Shown here: piece after piece, positions 32,088 to 43,059 of the stretch
Position numbering within the stretch: the first letter of the stretch is position 1
How the letters are laid out: every line of letters begins with the position of its first letter
NCBI RefSeq assembly: GCF_950295315.1
Contig: NC_080177.1
Location: 80,892,570 to 80,956,569, forward strand
Origin: Erinaceus europaeus
Lineage: Eukaryota > Chordata > Mammalia > Eulipotyphla > Erinaceidae
Direction of reading: 5' to 3'
DNA: 64,000 bases
Translations under genes and position numbers: made by a program
The notes under the pieces: model-generated
Told to the model about the DNA's origin: nothing
The model's database searches: none
The model's input: only the letters and a program-made list of their open reading frames with translations

Positions 32088-32240
32088 ATATGAATTTGTC
32101 TGGGGTCCATATTCAACACAGGAGTCTATGTAACCTCTGCATCCCTGTAGAGCTGAGCTTGCATTCTGTGGTCATGACTAGGAACATTCCAGGTTGCACT
32201 AATTTCAGGACCCATCTTTCAAGGATAGTGAACTCTTTCT
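32088..32240 (-). repeat. R repeat, 5' part
   Basis: 'tctggggtccatattcaacacaggagtctatg' continues the sequence seen at 8620-8650 and extends it through 'ttctggtcatgac'-like text. It probably represents the part of R upstream of that seen in other copies. Confidence 0.5.
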
Positions 32241-32454
32241 TATTCTCCTTGTTGGTAGAATTGTCAATGACTTCATACCACATACTAATGTCCATATTAC
32301 TTTGCTGTCATATACTACAGATGCATACAATAACTATAATTGGGGTTAATAACTGACAACTATTAAGTCATCTTTTTGAATTCACCTGGCTTATGAGAAA
32401 CTGGTGAATTTAATGGAAATATAATTGGGACTTCTACTTCTTCAAGCTTTAAGC

Positions 32455-32620
32455 TTTTTTAATCATTTTATTGGGAGGCTCATGGCTTACAGTATAGTTG
32501 TTGTAGCTACAGTTTCTCATCTCCCTGTGATAGTTGTCTGCAAAACACTCTCACCCTCAAGTCAAGTCCTTTTGACCCCAGAGCCAGCCCTCCCTCCATT
32601 GTCTTCCCAGAGTCATTTGC
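32455..32620 (-). mobile_element. LINE-1 3' UTR
   Basis: 'cagtttctcatctccctgtgatagttgtctgcaaaacactctcacc' is the inverse of the L1 3' UTR at 16860-16940 and 55170-55230. Confidence 0.65.
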
Positions 32621-32624
32621 TTTT

Positions 32625-33010
32625 TTTTTTTTTATTTCAAAAAGGAAACAGTGACAAAACCATAGGCTAAGAGGGGTACAACTCCACACAGTTCCCACCA
32701 GCAGAACTCCATGTCCCTTCCCCTTTGCTTCGGTGTAATACACCTCACCCAGCCTACGTTTCATTTTGTGTTTCCCCTTTCTGCTCTAGTTTCTTAGGTT
32801 CCACATATGAGTGGGGTCAGCCCATGTTCATCCAGCACTTCTTGGCTTATCTCTCTTAACACGATGCCTTCAAGTTCCATCCAAGATGAGGTGAAGGAGG
32901 TGACATCATCCTTTTTAATAACTAACGATATTCCATTGTGTAAACAAACCTACAGAGCACAACTTCTTTTAGCCACTTAGCTGTTGTTGGCATCTGAATT
33001 GTTTTCGAAT
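32625..33010 (-). mobile_element. LINE-1 3' end with R-type tail
   Basis: The T-run 32621-32633 starts an R-type end ('gacaaaaccataggctaag') that runs straight into 'tttgcttcggtgtaatacacctc' and then ORF2-derived text ('catccaagatgaggtgaaggaggtgac'). This join is the best evidence that R ends are LINE-1 3' UTRs. Confidence 0.65.
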
Positions 33011-33149
33011 TAACCTATAAGGTCATCTGTTATTTCCTCTAGATGTGATACCGTTTTTGATTTGCTGGCTTGGTGTTACTTTTCTCACTGTATCTGCTCT
33101 TATATTATAGAACATTATGAAGATTCTTCTATGAAAATTTAACTGCCAG

Positions 33150-33345
33150 GGGCCAGGTGGTAGCACACCTGGTTGAGCACACGTTACAATATACAAGGAC
33201 CCACGTTCATGCCTCCAGTCCCTACCTGCAGGGGGAATGCTTTGAGTGTGGTGAAGCAGGTCTGCAGCTGTCTCTCCCTCTTTCTTTCCCCCCTACCCTC
33301 TCTATTTCTGATTGTCTCTATCCAACAAATAAAGATAATAAAAAA
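33150..33345 (+). repeat. SINE-B
   Basis: Complete; box B altered to 'cgttcatgcctcc'; tail AATAAAGATAATAAAA. Confidence 0.87.
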
Positions 33346-33365
33346 ATAATAAAAAACATTTAAAA

Positions 33366-33900
33366 AAAAACCACATCGAGATCTGACTTTCAGAGAAGTT
33401 CATTTCAATTTTTCATTTAAGAACTTGGAAAACGGCCAGTGGATTTGCTGGGATCAGACACAGGCCAGCACACCACAGCCTCACCAAGACAACTATTATT
33501 TAGCTTTGTTTTGGAAGAAGTGATCTTGGCTTATCAAACTAGCAGTGTTTTAGAAATAACAATTTTCTACTTCAAAATGTATTGCCACACACTGCTCCAC
33601 CAAAGCACCAATGTCCATGCACCAAAGTCCCCTGGACTCTTGGATCCTATTATTATTCCAAATGTGACCCAGAGAACATTTCTGATTGCTTTGGTAAACA
33701 GAAAGTCTTCTGGGTTCTCTTATAGGAGCACAGTTGGCTGTTGTCTTTTTTTTTTTTTTTTTTTTTTGGTGACCAATTGTGGCATACTTGTATGATCATG
33801 CACACTTACCTGAGTCTTCTTTATCATCTACCTGGTTTTTGGACTCTAGGTAGTAGCATGCTTAAAATTCTTTTCTTCCTTCCAAAGTCATTCTAGCGTT
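33366..33900. other. Unique stretch with a long T-run
   Basis: T-run at 33747-33768 followed by 'ggtgaccaattgtggcatac', possibly the tail of an unrecognised minus-strand retroposon. Confidence 0.4.
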
Positions 33901-33904
33901 TACA

Positions 33905-34060
33905 TTTTTTTTGTATTAGTGACTTAATACCTATTTACAAATTTATAAAATAACAGGAGTAGAATCCCATGCTGTTACCACCACCAGAGTTCAGTGTCCC
34001 CATCACCCTCTAGCAGAAACTACTATAGTTCTCCCAAGGCCACAGATATGTGTTAACTTT
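33905..34060 (-). mobile_element. Old LINE-1-like 3' end
   Basis: 'tttgtattagtgacttaatacc' and 'caccaccagagttcagtgtcccc' resemble R/L1 3' ends; a related start is at 45600-45712. Confidence 0.5.
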
Positions 34061-34375
34061 ATATCTTTTTTTTTTTTTTTGTGGGGTGTGTGTGGCGGGG
34101 GGATAGTTTGTATTAGGCGAGAGGGTTTGAAGGGAATATCCATTGACAGGAAGGAATGTTTTACAGGGGACCTTGTCATTAAAAAGATTTTTGAGTACAT
34201 GGACCCTTGAGTCTTTATTCCAAATCTCTGTCCTATCCTCTCCATCTAGGGCCCTAATCTTGGTATAGGCAACTTGCTGGGACTGGAGATACACTATTAA
34301 ACAAATTATTCTGAGGGCCTGGTTCTCTGTAAGAGCCACGCCCTGGCTGCAGGGGAAGCCCCCCTCTCCCTCTCT
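34061..34375. other. Unique stretch with T-run
   Basis: T-run at 34066-34080 then a G-rich piece. Nothing recognised. Confidence 0.35.
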
Positions 34376-34618
34376 CTCTCTCTCCTCCAGGATTATCACG
34401 GGTGGGCACCAGCAGTATGAATTCACTGCTTCTAGAAGCCTCCCCGCCCTGTTTTATTGGCTAGGACAGAGAGAACTTGAGAGTGGGAGGGAGATAGAGA
34501 AACACCTGCAGACCTGCTTCCCCACTTGTGAAGTGAACCCCCTGTGGGTGGGGATCCTAGCACAGGTCCTTGTGCTTCGCACTATGTGCACTTAACCCAG
34601 TGTGCCACTTCCCGACCC
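34376..34618 (-). repeat. SINE-A2, diverged
   Basis: 'ctccaggattatcacgggtgggc' is the decayed 3' block; 'acacctgcagacctgcttcccc' the body; head 'gtgccacttcccgacccc' at 34618. Confidence 0.8.
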
Positions 34619-34824
34619 CCACCTCTCTCGACTGCTGCCAAGTGTGCTCTCTGGCATTCGTGCTTCGGTGATGAATTGCCTTCAGTCTTACCTTCCTTCA
34701 TCTAGTGTATCACTGACTCTAGCAAGAGATATCTCTACCTATTCAAATCATCTCTGTTTCTCTCTTTTTTTATAATTAACAAAATAAAATAATTCTTTTT
34801 TAAAAAATATCTTAATATCTTTTT

Positions 34825-35012
34825 TCTAAAATTATTAGATAGAGACAGCTAGAAATTGAAAGGAAGGGGAAGATGGAAAGGGAGAGAGACAGAGAGACAC
34901 CTGCAGCACTGCTTCACCACTTGGGAAGCTTTTCTCCTGCAGGTGGAGACTGGGGTCTTGAACCTGGGTCCTTGTACATTGTAACATGTGTGATCAACCA
35001 GGTACACCACCT
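34825..35012 (-). repeat. SINE-B
   Basis: Body 'acacctgcagcactgcttcaccacttggg' and box B '..tcttgaacctgggtcc' on plus. The last head bases are lost ('gtacaccacctgaag'). Confidence 0.82.
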
Positions 35013-36700
35013 GAAGTAAACCTGAACAGTCTTTCCTGCTCTCATTTGAGGTTTCTTTGGAGAGGGATCTCACATTTTTCTCACAGCTCTTGTTCAATGC
35101 TGGCACAATGCTTTTATTATCAGAGAAGCCACAGGCAATGAGATGTAATTATAATGAGATAAATTACAGCCCCAGACCACTTCACCTTTGTCTCCTGGTG
35201 AAGACTGTAGAGTTTTGGCATCAAAGCATCTCGTGCTTATTTCTAATCTTACTATTTGGAGGATACAGGAAAATCTGATTGAGAAAGTTCCTGTTGTGCT
35301 ATTATTACAAGATGAGTTTTTGAGACTGTCATTTTGTATGCAGGATGTGGCATTTGGTGCTATCTAGTTTACTGGGAGGTACAGTGACCTACAGAGAAAG
35401 AACTATTTGCCTGGGTCTGAAGTTGCTTAAAAAAAAGCAAAGCAAACTCACTTTTTAGAATTATATTTTCAGAGGCATCAAAGAAAACCTGTCTTCCAGT
35501 TCTTGAAATAGCTTGTATGAATAACTCTAATATCTTTTAAATGTGTACACCAATTCCAATTCTCCCACATTTGAAAGGTATTAGAAAATATTTTCTCTTC
35601 AAACTGCAGTGCGTTAAAAATGAAAATAATTACTGTTGAAAGCTCTTTCTCCATTTCCTCAGGACTACAAAGTCTCCATCTCCATGGCTTCTATTTCAAT
35701 TTATCTTTTAAAATCAAATTAAATCTTTTTCTTTCTTTGAAATGCTAGGCTCCATTTGTGGCAATAGTTTCTGACAGTTCTAGGCTTTTACCAAAACTTC
35801 TCAGTGAAAATGACTGAGATCATTGCTTTGTTCTTCGTATTGTTATTTTAAAATTAAATATCAAAGACAAGACCACTGTTTTCTTTCACTTACAAGAAAG
35901 TTTACCAGAGTTTTGGCATAGCCGCTTATCAATTTAATTAAATTTCTAAGTCCCGAGTCTAAATAATTTTGGTCATGCTGAAGAGAGAAATTTCAGTTAT
36001 TACTATAATCATACTCAAGCTATAAATTGAATACTTAAATATAAGTGACTACTATTAGTTATGAAACTTGTATATTTCAATTTTTATAAAGAAAGTGCAT
36101 CTACAGCCTAGAAATTTGTTGAAGTTGTTAGCATAGTAACTTCTCTATTTGTGAACTAATTTCTATATGTCTAGTTAATCTTCTATATATGTATAAACAC
36201 ATATATTCACACAGCAAACATAACATATAGGCCCACATAGACTTTGTTGCATTTACATATATTTCTTACATAGGTAAACCGAATGCTATTTTTAAATGCT
36301 ACCTTTGACTTAGAAGTTCATACAGTCTTATTCAGACAATTTGTTCTTATCTTGCTCTTTCTTATCTTAGTTTTAGGGAGGATGAACATTTTGACACTCA
36401 GGAGATTTAAATTGATTCTGGCAGCCAAAGTATTCTGCCAGGTTTTCTTGTCCTGTAGTGTACACTTCACTTCTTCTTGGAACTACTAATGGTTGTAACG
36501 TAGCTAGCAAATCTCCTGGTAAAGGGAAATGGGGGCTTCAAATAAATAGAGTCTAAGCTTAATGAAATCAGCTCTTAGTGTTCAAAGCTCTTGCTTAGCT
36601 TTCATATTTCGAGCACTTCAGAAAGTACGATGATTGACTGTAATTCTTCTAGTTTCTTCCAAAAACACGTTACATCTGTAATACGTGCTAAAATATGTTT
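35013..36700. other. Longest repeat-free stretch, nothing recognised
   Basis: 1.7 kb of AT-rich DNA without any SINE or LINE I can see. All frames are short. Such a repeat-poor stretch could hold an enhancer or unrecognised old repeat, but the sequence alone does not show it. Confidence 0.45.
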
Positions 36701-36713
36701 GGTCAAAATGTTT

Positions 36714-36992
36714 ATTTGTTGGTTTCTTGCCACCTGGGTTATCTCTGGGGCTTGGTACCTGCAAGATGAATCCATCACTTCCAGTAGCCATAGGTTTTCT
36801 TTCCCTTCCCCCCTTTTCTATTATTAAAACAGCAAAAAAATTGAGAGGAGATGGGTAGATAGCAATAAAGACACCTGCAGTGCTGCTTCACTGCTTGTGA
36901 ATGTAGAGCGGTGAGGGGCCTGGGTTCTTGAACCAGAGTCCTTGAGTGTGACAACTTGTGCACTCTACTAAGAGTGTCACCATGCTGCTCCT
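36714..36992 (-). repeat. SINE-A2 with TSD
   Basis: GGTCAAAATGTTT at 36701-36713 and 36993-37005 is perfect (13 bp) even though the element is fairly diverged. Confidence 0.88.
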
Positions 36993-37210
36993 GGTCAAAA
37001 TGTTTTAATCACTAGGTACTACCCTGTCTGTCCTCTTTAGAGTCATGGTATTTTGGATGTAAATGACCATGAGTCAGCATCACCTAAGGTTTGTTCAGAC
37101 CTATATAGAGAAAAATGAGCAACAGGTTATATCATAATATTCCAGAACAGTTGCAAATTAAAAATCAAGATGGTTGAAGTCTGAAGGAATTAAAATAGAA
37201 AATCAAACGT

Positions 37211-37463
37211 GTAGGGAGTCCGGCAAAGCGCAAGGACCAGCATAAGGATCCAGGTTTGAGCCCCAGACTCCTCACCTGCAGGGAGTCGCTTCACAGGCAG
37301 TGAAGCAGGTCTGCAGGTGTCTGTCTTTCTCTCCCCCTCTCTGTTCTCCCTTCCTCTCTCCATTTCTCTCTGTCCTATCCAACAATGACAACATCAATAA
37401 TAACTACAACAATAAAACAACAAGGGCAACAAAAGGGAATAAATAAGTAAAATAAATAAAAAA
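37211..37463 (+). repeat. SINE-A1 lacking box A
   Basis: TSD AGAAAATCAAACGT / AGAAAATCAAATGT (37197-37210 and 37464-37477). The head reads 'gggagtccggcaaagcgcaagg', so about 28 bp spanning box A is absent while both outer ends are intact. Confidence 0.9.
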
Positions 37464-37550
37464 AGAAAATCAAATGTCCTTGTTCATGTGGGATAGAATT
37501 CTAAAGAAACTAAGGCTCATGCTGTTCCTATTTCTTTTTTTTAATTTTTA

Positions 37551-38960
37551 TTTTATTTTATTTTTTATTTTATTTTTTAAAATAATTTATTTCTTTATTG
37601 GGGAATTAATGTTTTACATTCAACAGTAAATACAATAGTTTGTACATGCATAACATTCCCCAGATTCCCATTTAACAATACAACCCCCACTATGTCATTC
37701 ATCATCTTTCATGGACCTGTATTCTCCCCACCCAACCACCCATCCGAGTCTTTTACTTTGGTGTAATACTCCAATTCCATTTCAGGTTTGACTTGTGTTT
37801 TCTTTTCTAATCTTGTTTTTCAACTTCGGCCTGAGAGTGAGATCATCCCATATTCATCCTTCTGTTTCTGACTTATTTCACTCAACATGATTTTTTCAAG
37901 GTCCATCCAAGATCGGCTGAAAACGGTGAAGTCACCATTTTTTACAGCTGAGTAGTATTCCAATGTGTATATAGACCACAACTTGCTCAGCCACTCATCT
38001 GTTGTTGGATACCTGGGTTGCTTCCAGGTTTTGGCTATTACAAATTGTGCTGCCAAGAACATATGTGTACACAGATCTTTTTGGATGGATGTGTTGGGTT
38101 CCTTAGGATATATCCCCAGGAGGGGAATTGCAGGGTCATAGGGTAGGTCCATTTCTAGCCTTCTGAGAGTTCTCCAGACTGTTCTCCACAGAGGTTGGAC
38201 CCATTGACATTCCCACCAGCAGTGCAGGAGGGTTCCTTTGACCGCACACCCTCTCCAGCATTTGCTGCTGTTACCTTTTCTGATGTATGACATTCTCACA
38301 GGAGTGAAGTGATATCTCATTGTTGTCTTGATTTGCATTTCTCTGACAATCAGAGACTTGGAGCATTTTTTCATGTGTTTCTCAGCCTTTTGGATCTCTT
38401 CTGTGGTGAATATTCTGTCCAAGTCCTCCCCCCATTTTTGGATGGGGTTATTTGTTGTCTTGTTGTTGAGTCTGGCAAGCTCTTTATATATGTTGGTTAT
38501 TAAACTCTTATCTGATGTATGGCATGTAAAGATCTTCTCCCATTCTGTGAGGGGTCTCTTGGTTTGGGTAGTGGTTTCTTTTGCTGTGAAGAAGCTTTTT
38601 AATTTGATGTAGTCCCATAGGTTTATACTTGCCTTAGTCTTCCTTGTAATTGGATTCGTTTCATTGAAAATGTCTTTAAAATTTATGCGGAAAAAAGTTC
38701 TGCCAATATTTTCCTCTAAGTATCTGATAGTTTCTGGTCTAACATCCAAGTCTTTGATCCACTTGGAATTTACTTTTGTATTTGGTGAAATACAGTGATT
38801 CGGTTTCATTCTTCTGCATGTTTCAACCCATTGTTTCCAACACCATTTGTTGAAGAGACTCTGCTTTCCCCATGTAATAGTCTGGGCCCCTTTGTCAAAG
38901 ATTAGATGTCCATACGTGTGGGGCCTCATTTCTGGGCTCTCAATTCTATTCCACAGGTCT
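37551..38960 (-). mobile_element. Young LINE-1, 5'-truncated, nested in the SINE tail
   Basis: Its own TSD is TTTTTTTTAATTTTTA (37535-37550 and 38961-38976), copied from the SINE tail. It comprises a compound A-rich tail (37551-37590), a 3' UTR with 'tttactttggtgtaatactcc' (minus orientation) and 1.14 kb of ORF2 with no stop or frameshift. Confidence 0.92.
37820..38960 (-). pseudogene. LINE-1 ORF2p C-terminal fragment
   Basis: About 380 codons in frame from the truncation point to the natural stop (..SLSGRS). The longest ATG-initiated part begins at 38929. It holds the post-polymerase region and the C-terminal Cys-rich segment, visible as [18 protein letters not shown] (C-x4-C..H-x4-C type) around residues 222-239 of that part, followed by [12 protein letters not shown]. 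Endonuclease and polymerase domains are missing, so it is a dead copy. The intact frame means it inserted recently, and L1 of this type is the likely machinery for the SINEs. Confidence 0.93.
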
Positions 38961-39261
38961 TTTTTTTTAATTTTTAATATTTATTTATTCCCTTTTATTG
39001 TCCTTGTTGTTTTATTGTTGTAGTTATTATTGATGTTGTTGTTGTTGGATAGGACAGAGAGAAATGGAGAGAGGAGGGGAAGACAGAGAGGGGGAGAGAA
39101 AGATAGACACCTGCAGACCTGCTTCACTGCCTGTGAAGTGACTGCCCTGCTGGTGGGGAGCCAAGGGCTCAAACTGGGATCCTTCCTCTAGTCCTTGTGC
39201 TTTGCACCACCTGAGCTTAACCCTTTGCGCTACTGCCTAACTCCCGCTGTTCCTATTTCTT

Positions 39262-39800
39262 ACCTGGTTAGTCTTAGCTGAGGAATTTGAAATAGTTTGG
39301 AGACTTGCAATTCTTTCAGAAGCTGTAGACCATTTTATCTTCTACTTGGTTGGATGTAGATTTTCCAGATTCCAGAATTCTTGTTTCCCCTGTGTCACTT
39401 TTAAAATAATCAAACATTTAATGGGATTTTAAAACCGTAGACTCTGTGTGATGTAACCAGCACAATTGTTTGGATCACCAGCTAGCTACAATTAGGGTCC
39501 CTCTTTCCTCTGAAAAGATGTGCCTCTAACTTTGTTTCTCATAGCACCATTTTTGTTTTTTCTGATAGGTTAGAATGATAGAGGGAACCAAACTGAATTA
39601 AGGTGCATCTCTAGTTGCTGGCTGTTCAGCAGTGAACTTCTGTATACAGTTGGTTCTAATAATACATCCAGACTACGTGGTACCTCTTTCCCTCTATACT
39701 GATGAGGGAGAGGATTCATGGTGTGGTGCAAAAGAGAAATGATTGTCGCTGCCGAGGTGCAGAGCGGCGGGCTTGGCCTAGATCACTGCGCCTCTCCATG
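39262..39800. other. Unique stretch, nothing recognised
   Basis: No family or coding signal. Confidence 0.4.
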
Positions 39801-39820
39801 TGATGATGTCAAATTCTTTT

Positions 39821-40122
39821 TTTTATTTTAATTTTTTAAATAAAAATATTTATTTATTTATTCCCTTTTGTTGCCCTTGTTGTTCTATTGTTATAGTTAT
39901 TATTGATGTCATCGTTGTTGGCTAAGACAGAGAGAAATGGAGAAAAGAAGGGAAGACGGGGGGGGGGGGTGGGTGGGTGGTGGGGGCTGGGGGAGACAGA
40001 CACCTGCAGACCTGCTTCACTGCTTGTGAAGCGATGCCTCTGCAAGTGGGGAGCCCGGGACTTGAACCGGGATCCTTAAGCCTTGTCACCTGCGCTTAAC
40101 CCACTGCACTACCGCCCGACTC
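39821..40122 (-). repeat. SINE-A1 with a G-rich expansion
   Basis: Body interrupted at 39957-39997 by G12, GGGTGGGTGGTGGGGGCTGGGGG, replacing the usual GAGAGGGGGAGAGAAAG. It lies tail-side of a SINE-A2 and shares its outer TSD. Confidence 0.85.
39957..39997 (+). other. G-quadruplex-prone G tract
   Basis: More than four G3+ runs within about 40 bases on the plus strand. Confidence 0.75.
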
Positions 40123-40130
40123 CCTATTTA

Positions 40131-40462
40131 TTATGATTATTTTTTGCCTCCAGGGTTAATGCTAGGGTTTAGTGCCTGCACTACGAATCCACTGCTCTTG
40201 AGGCTTTTTTTTTTCTCTTTTGTTGCCCTTGTTTATTGTTGTTATTATTATTGTTTGCTATTGCTGTCATTATTGTTGGATAGGACTGAGAGAAATCAAG
40301 AGAGGAGGGAAAGATGGGGGAGAGAAAGACAGACACCTGCAGACCTGCTGTGAAGCGACCCCCTGCCAAGTGGGGAGCCTGGGGCTGGAACCGGATTCCT
40401 CACTCAGGTTCTTATGCTTTGCACCATGTGAGCTTAACCCGCTGCACTACCGTCCAGCCCGG
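40131..40462 (-). repeat. SINE-A2 hosting the SINE-A1 in its tail
   Basis: 3' block 'gcctccagggttaatgc' at 40146-40162, head to 40462. GATGTCAAATTCT (about 39807-39819) and GATGGCAAATTCT (40464-40476) flank the pair, indicating the SINE-A1 landed in the A2 tail. Confidence 0.85.
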
Positions 40463-40617
40463 AAGATGGCAAATTCTAACATCTCTGTCTTCACATTTTT
40501 TAAAAATTGCCTCTGGGCTTCTTTCAACACCAAAACAATTCATCTTTATTTTTCCTGAACCCATTTACTTTTTGGTTTTTTTTTAAATTTAGTATAGTAA
40601 CTCTCCAAATACTCAAA

Positions 40618-40685
40618 GTGAAAGTGGCAGAAGGAAGGATTCAAGTCATATGTGCACTTAACCCACTGTGCTACCGCCTGGGCCC
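40618..40685 (-). repeat. SINE head fragment
   Basis: Only 'tcaagtcatatgtgcacttaacccactgtgctaccgcctgggccccc', i.e. box A region and 5' end. The 3' part is gone. Confidence 0.7.
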
Positions 40686-40689
40686 CCAT

Positions 40690-40836
40690 TTTTAATTTAT
40701 TTTTAATTTATAAAAAGGAAATATTGACAAAACCATAGGATAAGAGAGGTACAACTCCACACAATTCCCACCACCAGAGCTCCATATCCCCTCCCCTCCC
40801 CTGATAGCTTTCCTATTCTGTATCCCTCTGGGAGTA
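40690..40836 (-). repeat. R repeat, 3' 150 bp
   Basis: A-rich end, 'gacaaaaccataggataag', through 'atccctctgggagtaaa'. Short 5'-truncated copy. Confidence 0.75.
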
Positions 40837-40925
40837 AATTTTTATAGGAGAGAAGAGAGACACAGTTCAGCTCTGGCTTATAAGGTGCCAAGGATTGAAC
40901 TTGGGGCCTCAGGTATGTCTTATAT
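40837..40925 (-). repeat. SINE-C/D fragment
   Basis: 'cagttcagctctggcttataaggtgccaaggattgaacttgggg' matches the SINE-C 3' half. The head is decayed. Confidence 0.6.
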
Positions 40926-41980
40926 TCTGCTTAGGTAGCCCTCTGACCGTGACCTTACTGTTCTGTACAGAATCTCTGAATCTGAATTTTAGAATTTATA
41001 TGTTGGCTTTTTGAGAAAAACATATAAATTCTTTGATAACAGGATGCCACAAAAATTGTGACTTTCCACATTAAGTCTCTGCAAATTGAGTTATGAAGAA
41101 GAAAAGTTAAAACAGAATTCGACTCTAAAGATAATAAAAGAAGAAAATCAGCATTTCTATATATTTCCGATGAAACTTTTATTTGAAAGGCCTTGAAAAA
41201 TGATGTATTTTTATTTTCTCAATATTGGATCTTTAAAATATAGTTTACCTCTGTGTATATGGACTTTTTATATATTTACAGGAAACCATTTTATAGCTTA
41301 CAATTTTGTTCCATTTAACTTTCCCTTAAACATAGTTTTGGACTTTTTTTTTTTTTGACCATTTTCTATTACCCTTGAAGTTATGGAAATGATAATGTGT
41401 TTTCCATAGCGCCCCTCACAGCTGCGGCCACTTATCTTTCAATGGAAACTTTAGTCTTTACAGCCTTTCCTCATGGGAACAATAGAACCTTCAGTACAGA
41501 GAAAATCAAGAACGTTAAGAACAGTAGTTTAGCACTTCTAGCCTTTATCCTTTTGACTTACATTATTCTGACTGTGTACCTTAGTCTGAAAACCTGTAAC
41601 TTGACTTTTTTTTATTCTTCCGTATGCAAATGCCCCATTTTAAACTCAAATTCAAGAAAATGAGCCCCAGTTTCTCATTTCTGTTTCCAATCCACTGGTT
41701 TTCTCTGGGATTAACTTCCTGAGCTTAATTTCTGGGGTTTAATAAGCTGACTTCCTATATTCTGATAGTGTTTTGTTTTTTTGTGTGAGTATTATTGAAT
41801 ATGCTGTGAGGCCTCTAAGCTAACCTCTTGTTGGTTTGGATGTGATATGTTCTTGAGAAATAGTGGTTATGGATGGGGAGTTCTGTTAATTTAGCCTTCA
41901 ATTTTTTCTATCAACTTAATGGATAAGATATTGGAGTGATGAGTTTGCGAAAGAATATCTGAGATTAACTGCTGTTACTA
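40926..41980. other. Unique AT-rich stretch, nothing recognised
   Basis: A T-run at 41347-41359. The 88-codon frame at 41397-41663 has one hydrophobic segment (SLALLAFILLTYIILTVYL) but no context support for a gene. Confidence 0.4.
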
Positions 41981-41986
41981 TTATAT

Positions 41987-41988
41987 AG

Positions 41989-42020
<32 letters not shown>
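41987..42020. repeat. (AT)n microsatellite
   Basis: About 16 AT units. Confidence 0.95.
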
Positions 42021-42022
<2 letters not shown>

Positions 42023-42257
42023 TAAACTTAATGTAGCATTGCTTTGACATGAAGTATGATTGAATCTTCTGTAAGAAATGATATATTTTGCTGTACATTT
42101 AGTCAAAATGAATATGCACAATTACCAGGAATAATGTTCTGTGCGTTTTCACTGCAATTTTTTTTTCTCAAGAATTTTTAGAGTGGTCATAAGATGAATG
42201 TTGTTGTTGTTGTTGTTCTTTAATGTATCCTAGCCTCTGCCAAATATTTAAAAAAAA

Positions 42258-42380
42258 TGGGTATGGGGTAGATAGCATAATGGTTATGCAAAGAAACTCT
42301 CATGCCTGAGACTCTGAAGTCCTAGGTTCAACCCTCCATATTACCATCAGCCAGAGCTGAACAGTGAAAAAAAAAAATCA
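42258..42380 (+). repeat. SINE-C
   Basis: 'ggtagatagcataatggttatgcaaagaaactctcatgcctgag' and 'aggttcaaccctcc'. The 3' GCAGTGCTCTGGT is shortened to 'acagtgaaaa'. Confidence 0.88.
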
Positions 42381-42715
42381 GGCTTTGAGCTTTTAGTTGT
42401 TTTGGTATTACAGCATTAATTTATTAATTTCCTTTAATACTCTAGGTGTTTTCTTTCCTTTTTTGGGTATATTTAATAGCTGTATTTAATTTCCATCGGA
42501 CTTCCCTTTTAATCTGAAAGTTTTGAGTCTGTTTCTGACTCTAACATGTTGCTCTGACGGTGAGTGATATTTCAGAAATTGGTGGTAAAGCTTCTGCACA
42601 AGTTATACTCTGAGCAGAAAACAGATTTCCCTTTGGAGAGAAAGATGACAAGATATTTCCTATGTATATCATCAAACAGACGGTTTTTATAATAAACCCA
42701 GGGCTTATTTTTCTG
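42381..42715. other. Unique AT-rich stretch
   Basis: Nothing recognised. Confidence 0.35.
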
Positions 42716-42716
42716 C

Positions 42717-42805
42717 TCATTCATTCATTCATTCAGTGAATATTTATGGGATGCCAAGTAGTGCCAGACATTGTTACAGGCAGGGGCTGGGTATTCAGCA
42801 ATGAT
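42717..42805 (+). repeat. (CATT)n plus ancient mammalian repeat motif
   Basis: 'cattcattcattcattcagtgaatatttatggg' then 'gccagacattgttacaggcag' matches a very common ancient mammalian interspersed repeat end. I cannot name the family with confidence. Confidence 0.5.
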
Positions 42806-42844
42806 CAGTTTCTTCATTTCTGTCACTTAGTCCTACACTTCACT

Positions 42845-42929
42845 GCACAGTAGAATCACACGGGTGACTTTAAAAACTCTAGGTTTTATCTCTGTTAATT
42901 GAGTCAGACTATCCAAGTGGATAGAAGCA

Positions 42930-42980
<51 letters not shown>

Positions 42981-43025
42981 ATTTAAACTTCAGGTCATTC
43001 CAATATATGTGAAGCATTCCATTAA
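42845..43025 (+). mobile_element. hAT/MER5-like DNA transposon fossil
   Basis: 'gtagaatcacacgggtgactttaaaaac' and 'attgagtcagactatcc', with 'caggtcattccaatatatgtgaagc' after a CTAT expansion, follow the MER5 group layout. Non-autonomous, extinct, no coding content. Confidence 0.6.
42929..42978. repeat. (CTAT)n microsatellite
   Basis: About 12 CTAT units inside the MER5-like fossil. Confidence 0.96.
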
Positions 43026-43059
43026 AAAAATAAATAAATTTGAGAAACACCAATCCATA

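Larger units (their letters stand above)
37537..39245 (-). repeat. SINE-A1 whose A-tail was hit by LINE-1
   Basis: The main part is 38961-39245 (head at 39245) and the last tail bases are 37537-37550. The outer TSD GCTGTTCCTATTTCTT (37521-37536 and 39246-39261, 16 bp, perfect) belongs to this SINE and now encloses both elements. Confidence 0.9.

Noticed and set aside
33886..33901. Fourth 3' tip of the jockey/CR1-like element (ATTCTAGCGTTTAC)
   Set aside because: Resembles the tip but lacks the GAA tail and a TSD; probably chance.
37537..39245. SINE-L1 template-switch chimera
   Set aside because: A second TSD pair (TTTTTTTTAATTTTTA) around the L1 shows nested insertion instead.
42929..42978. 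CRISPR-like or satellite array
   Set aside because: A simple CTAT microsatellite without spacers; the sequence is clearly eukaryotic.
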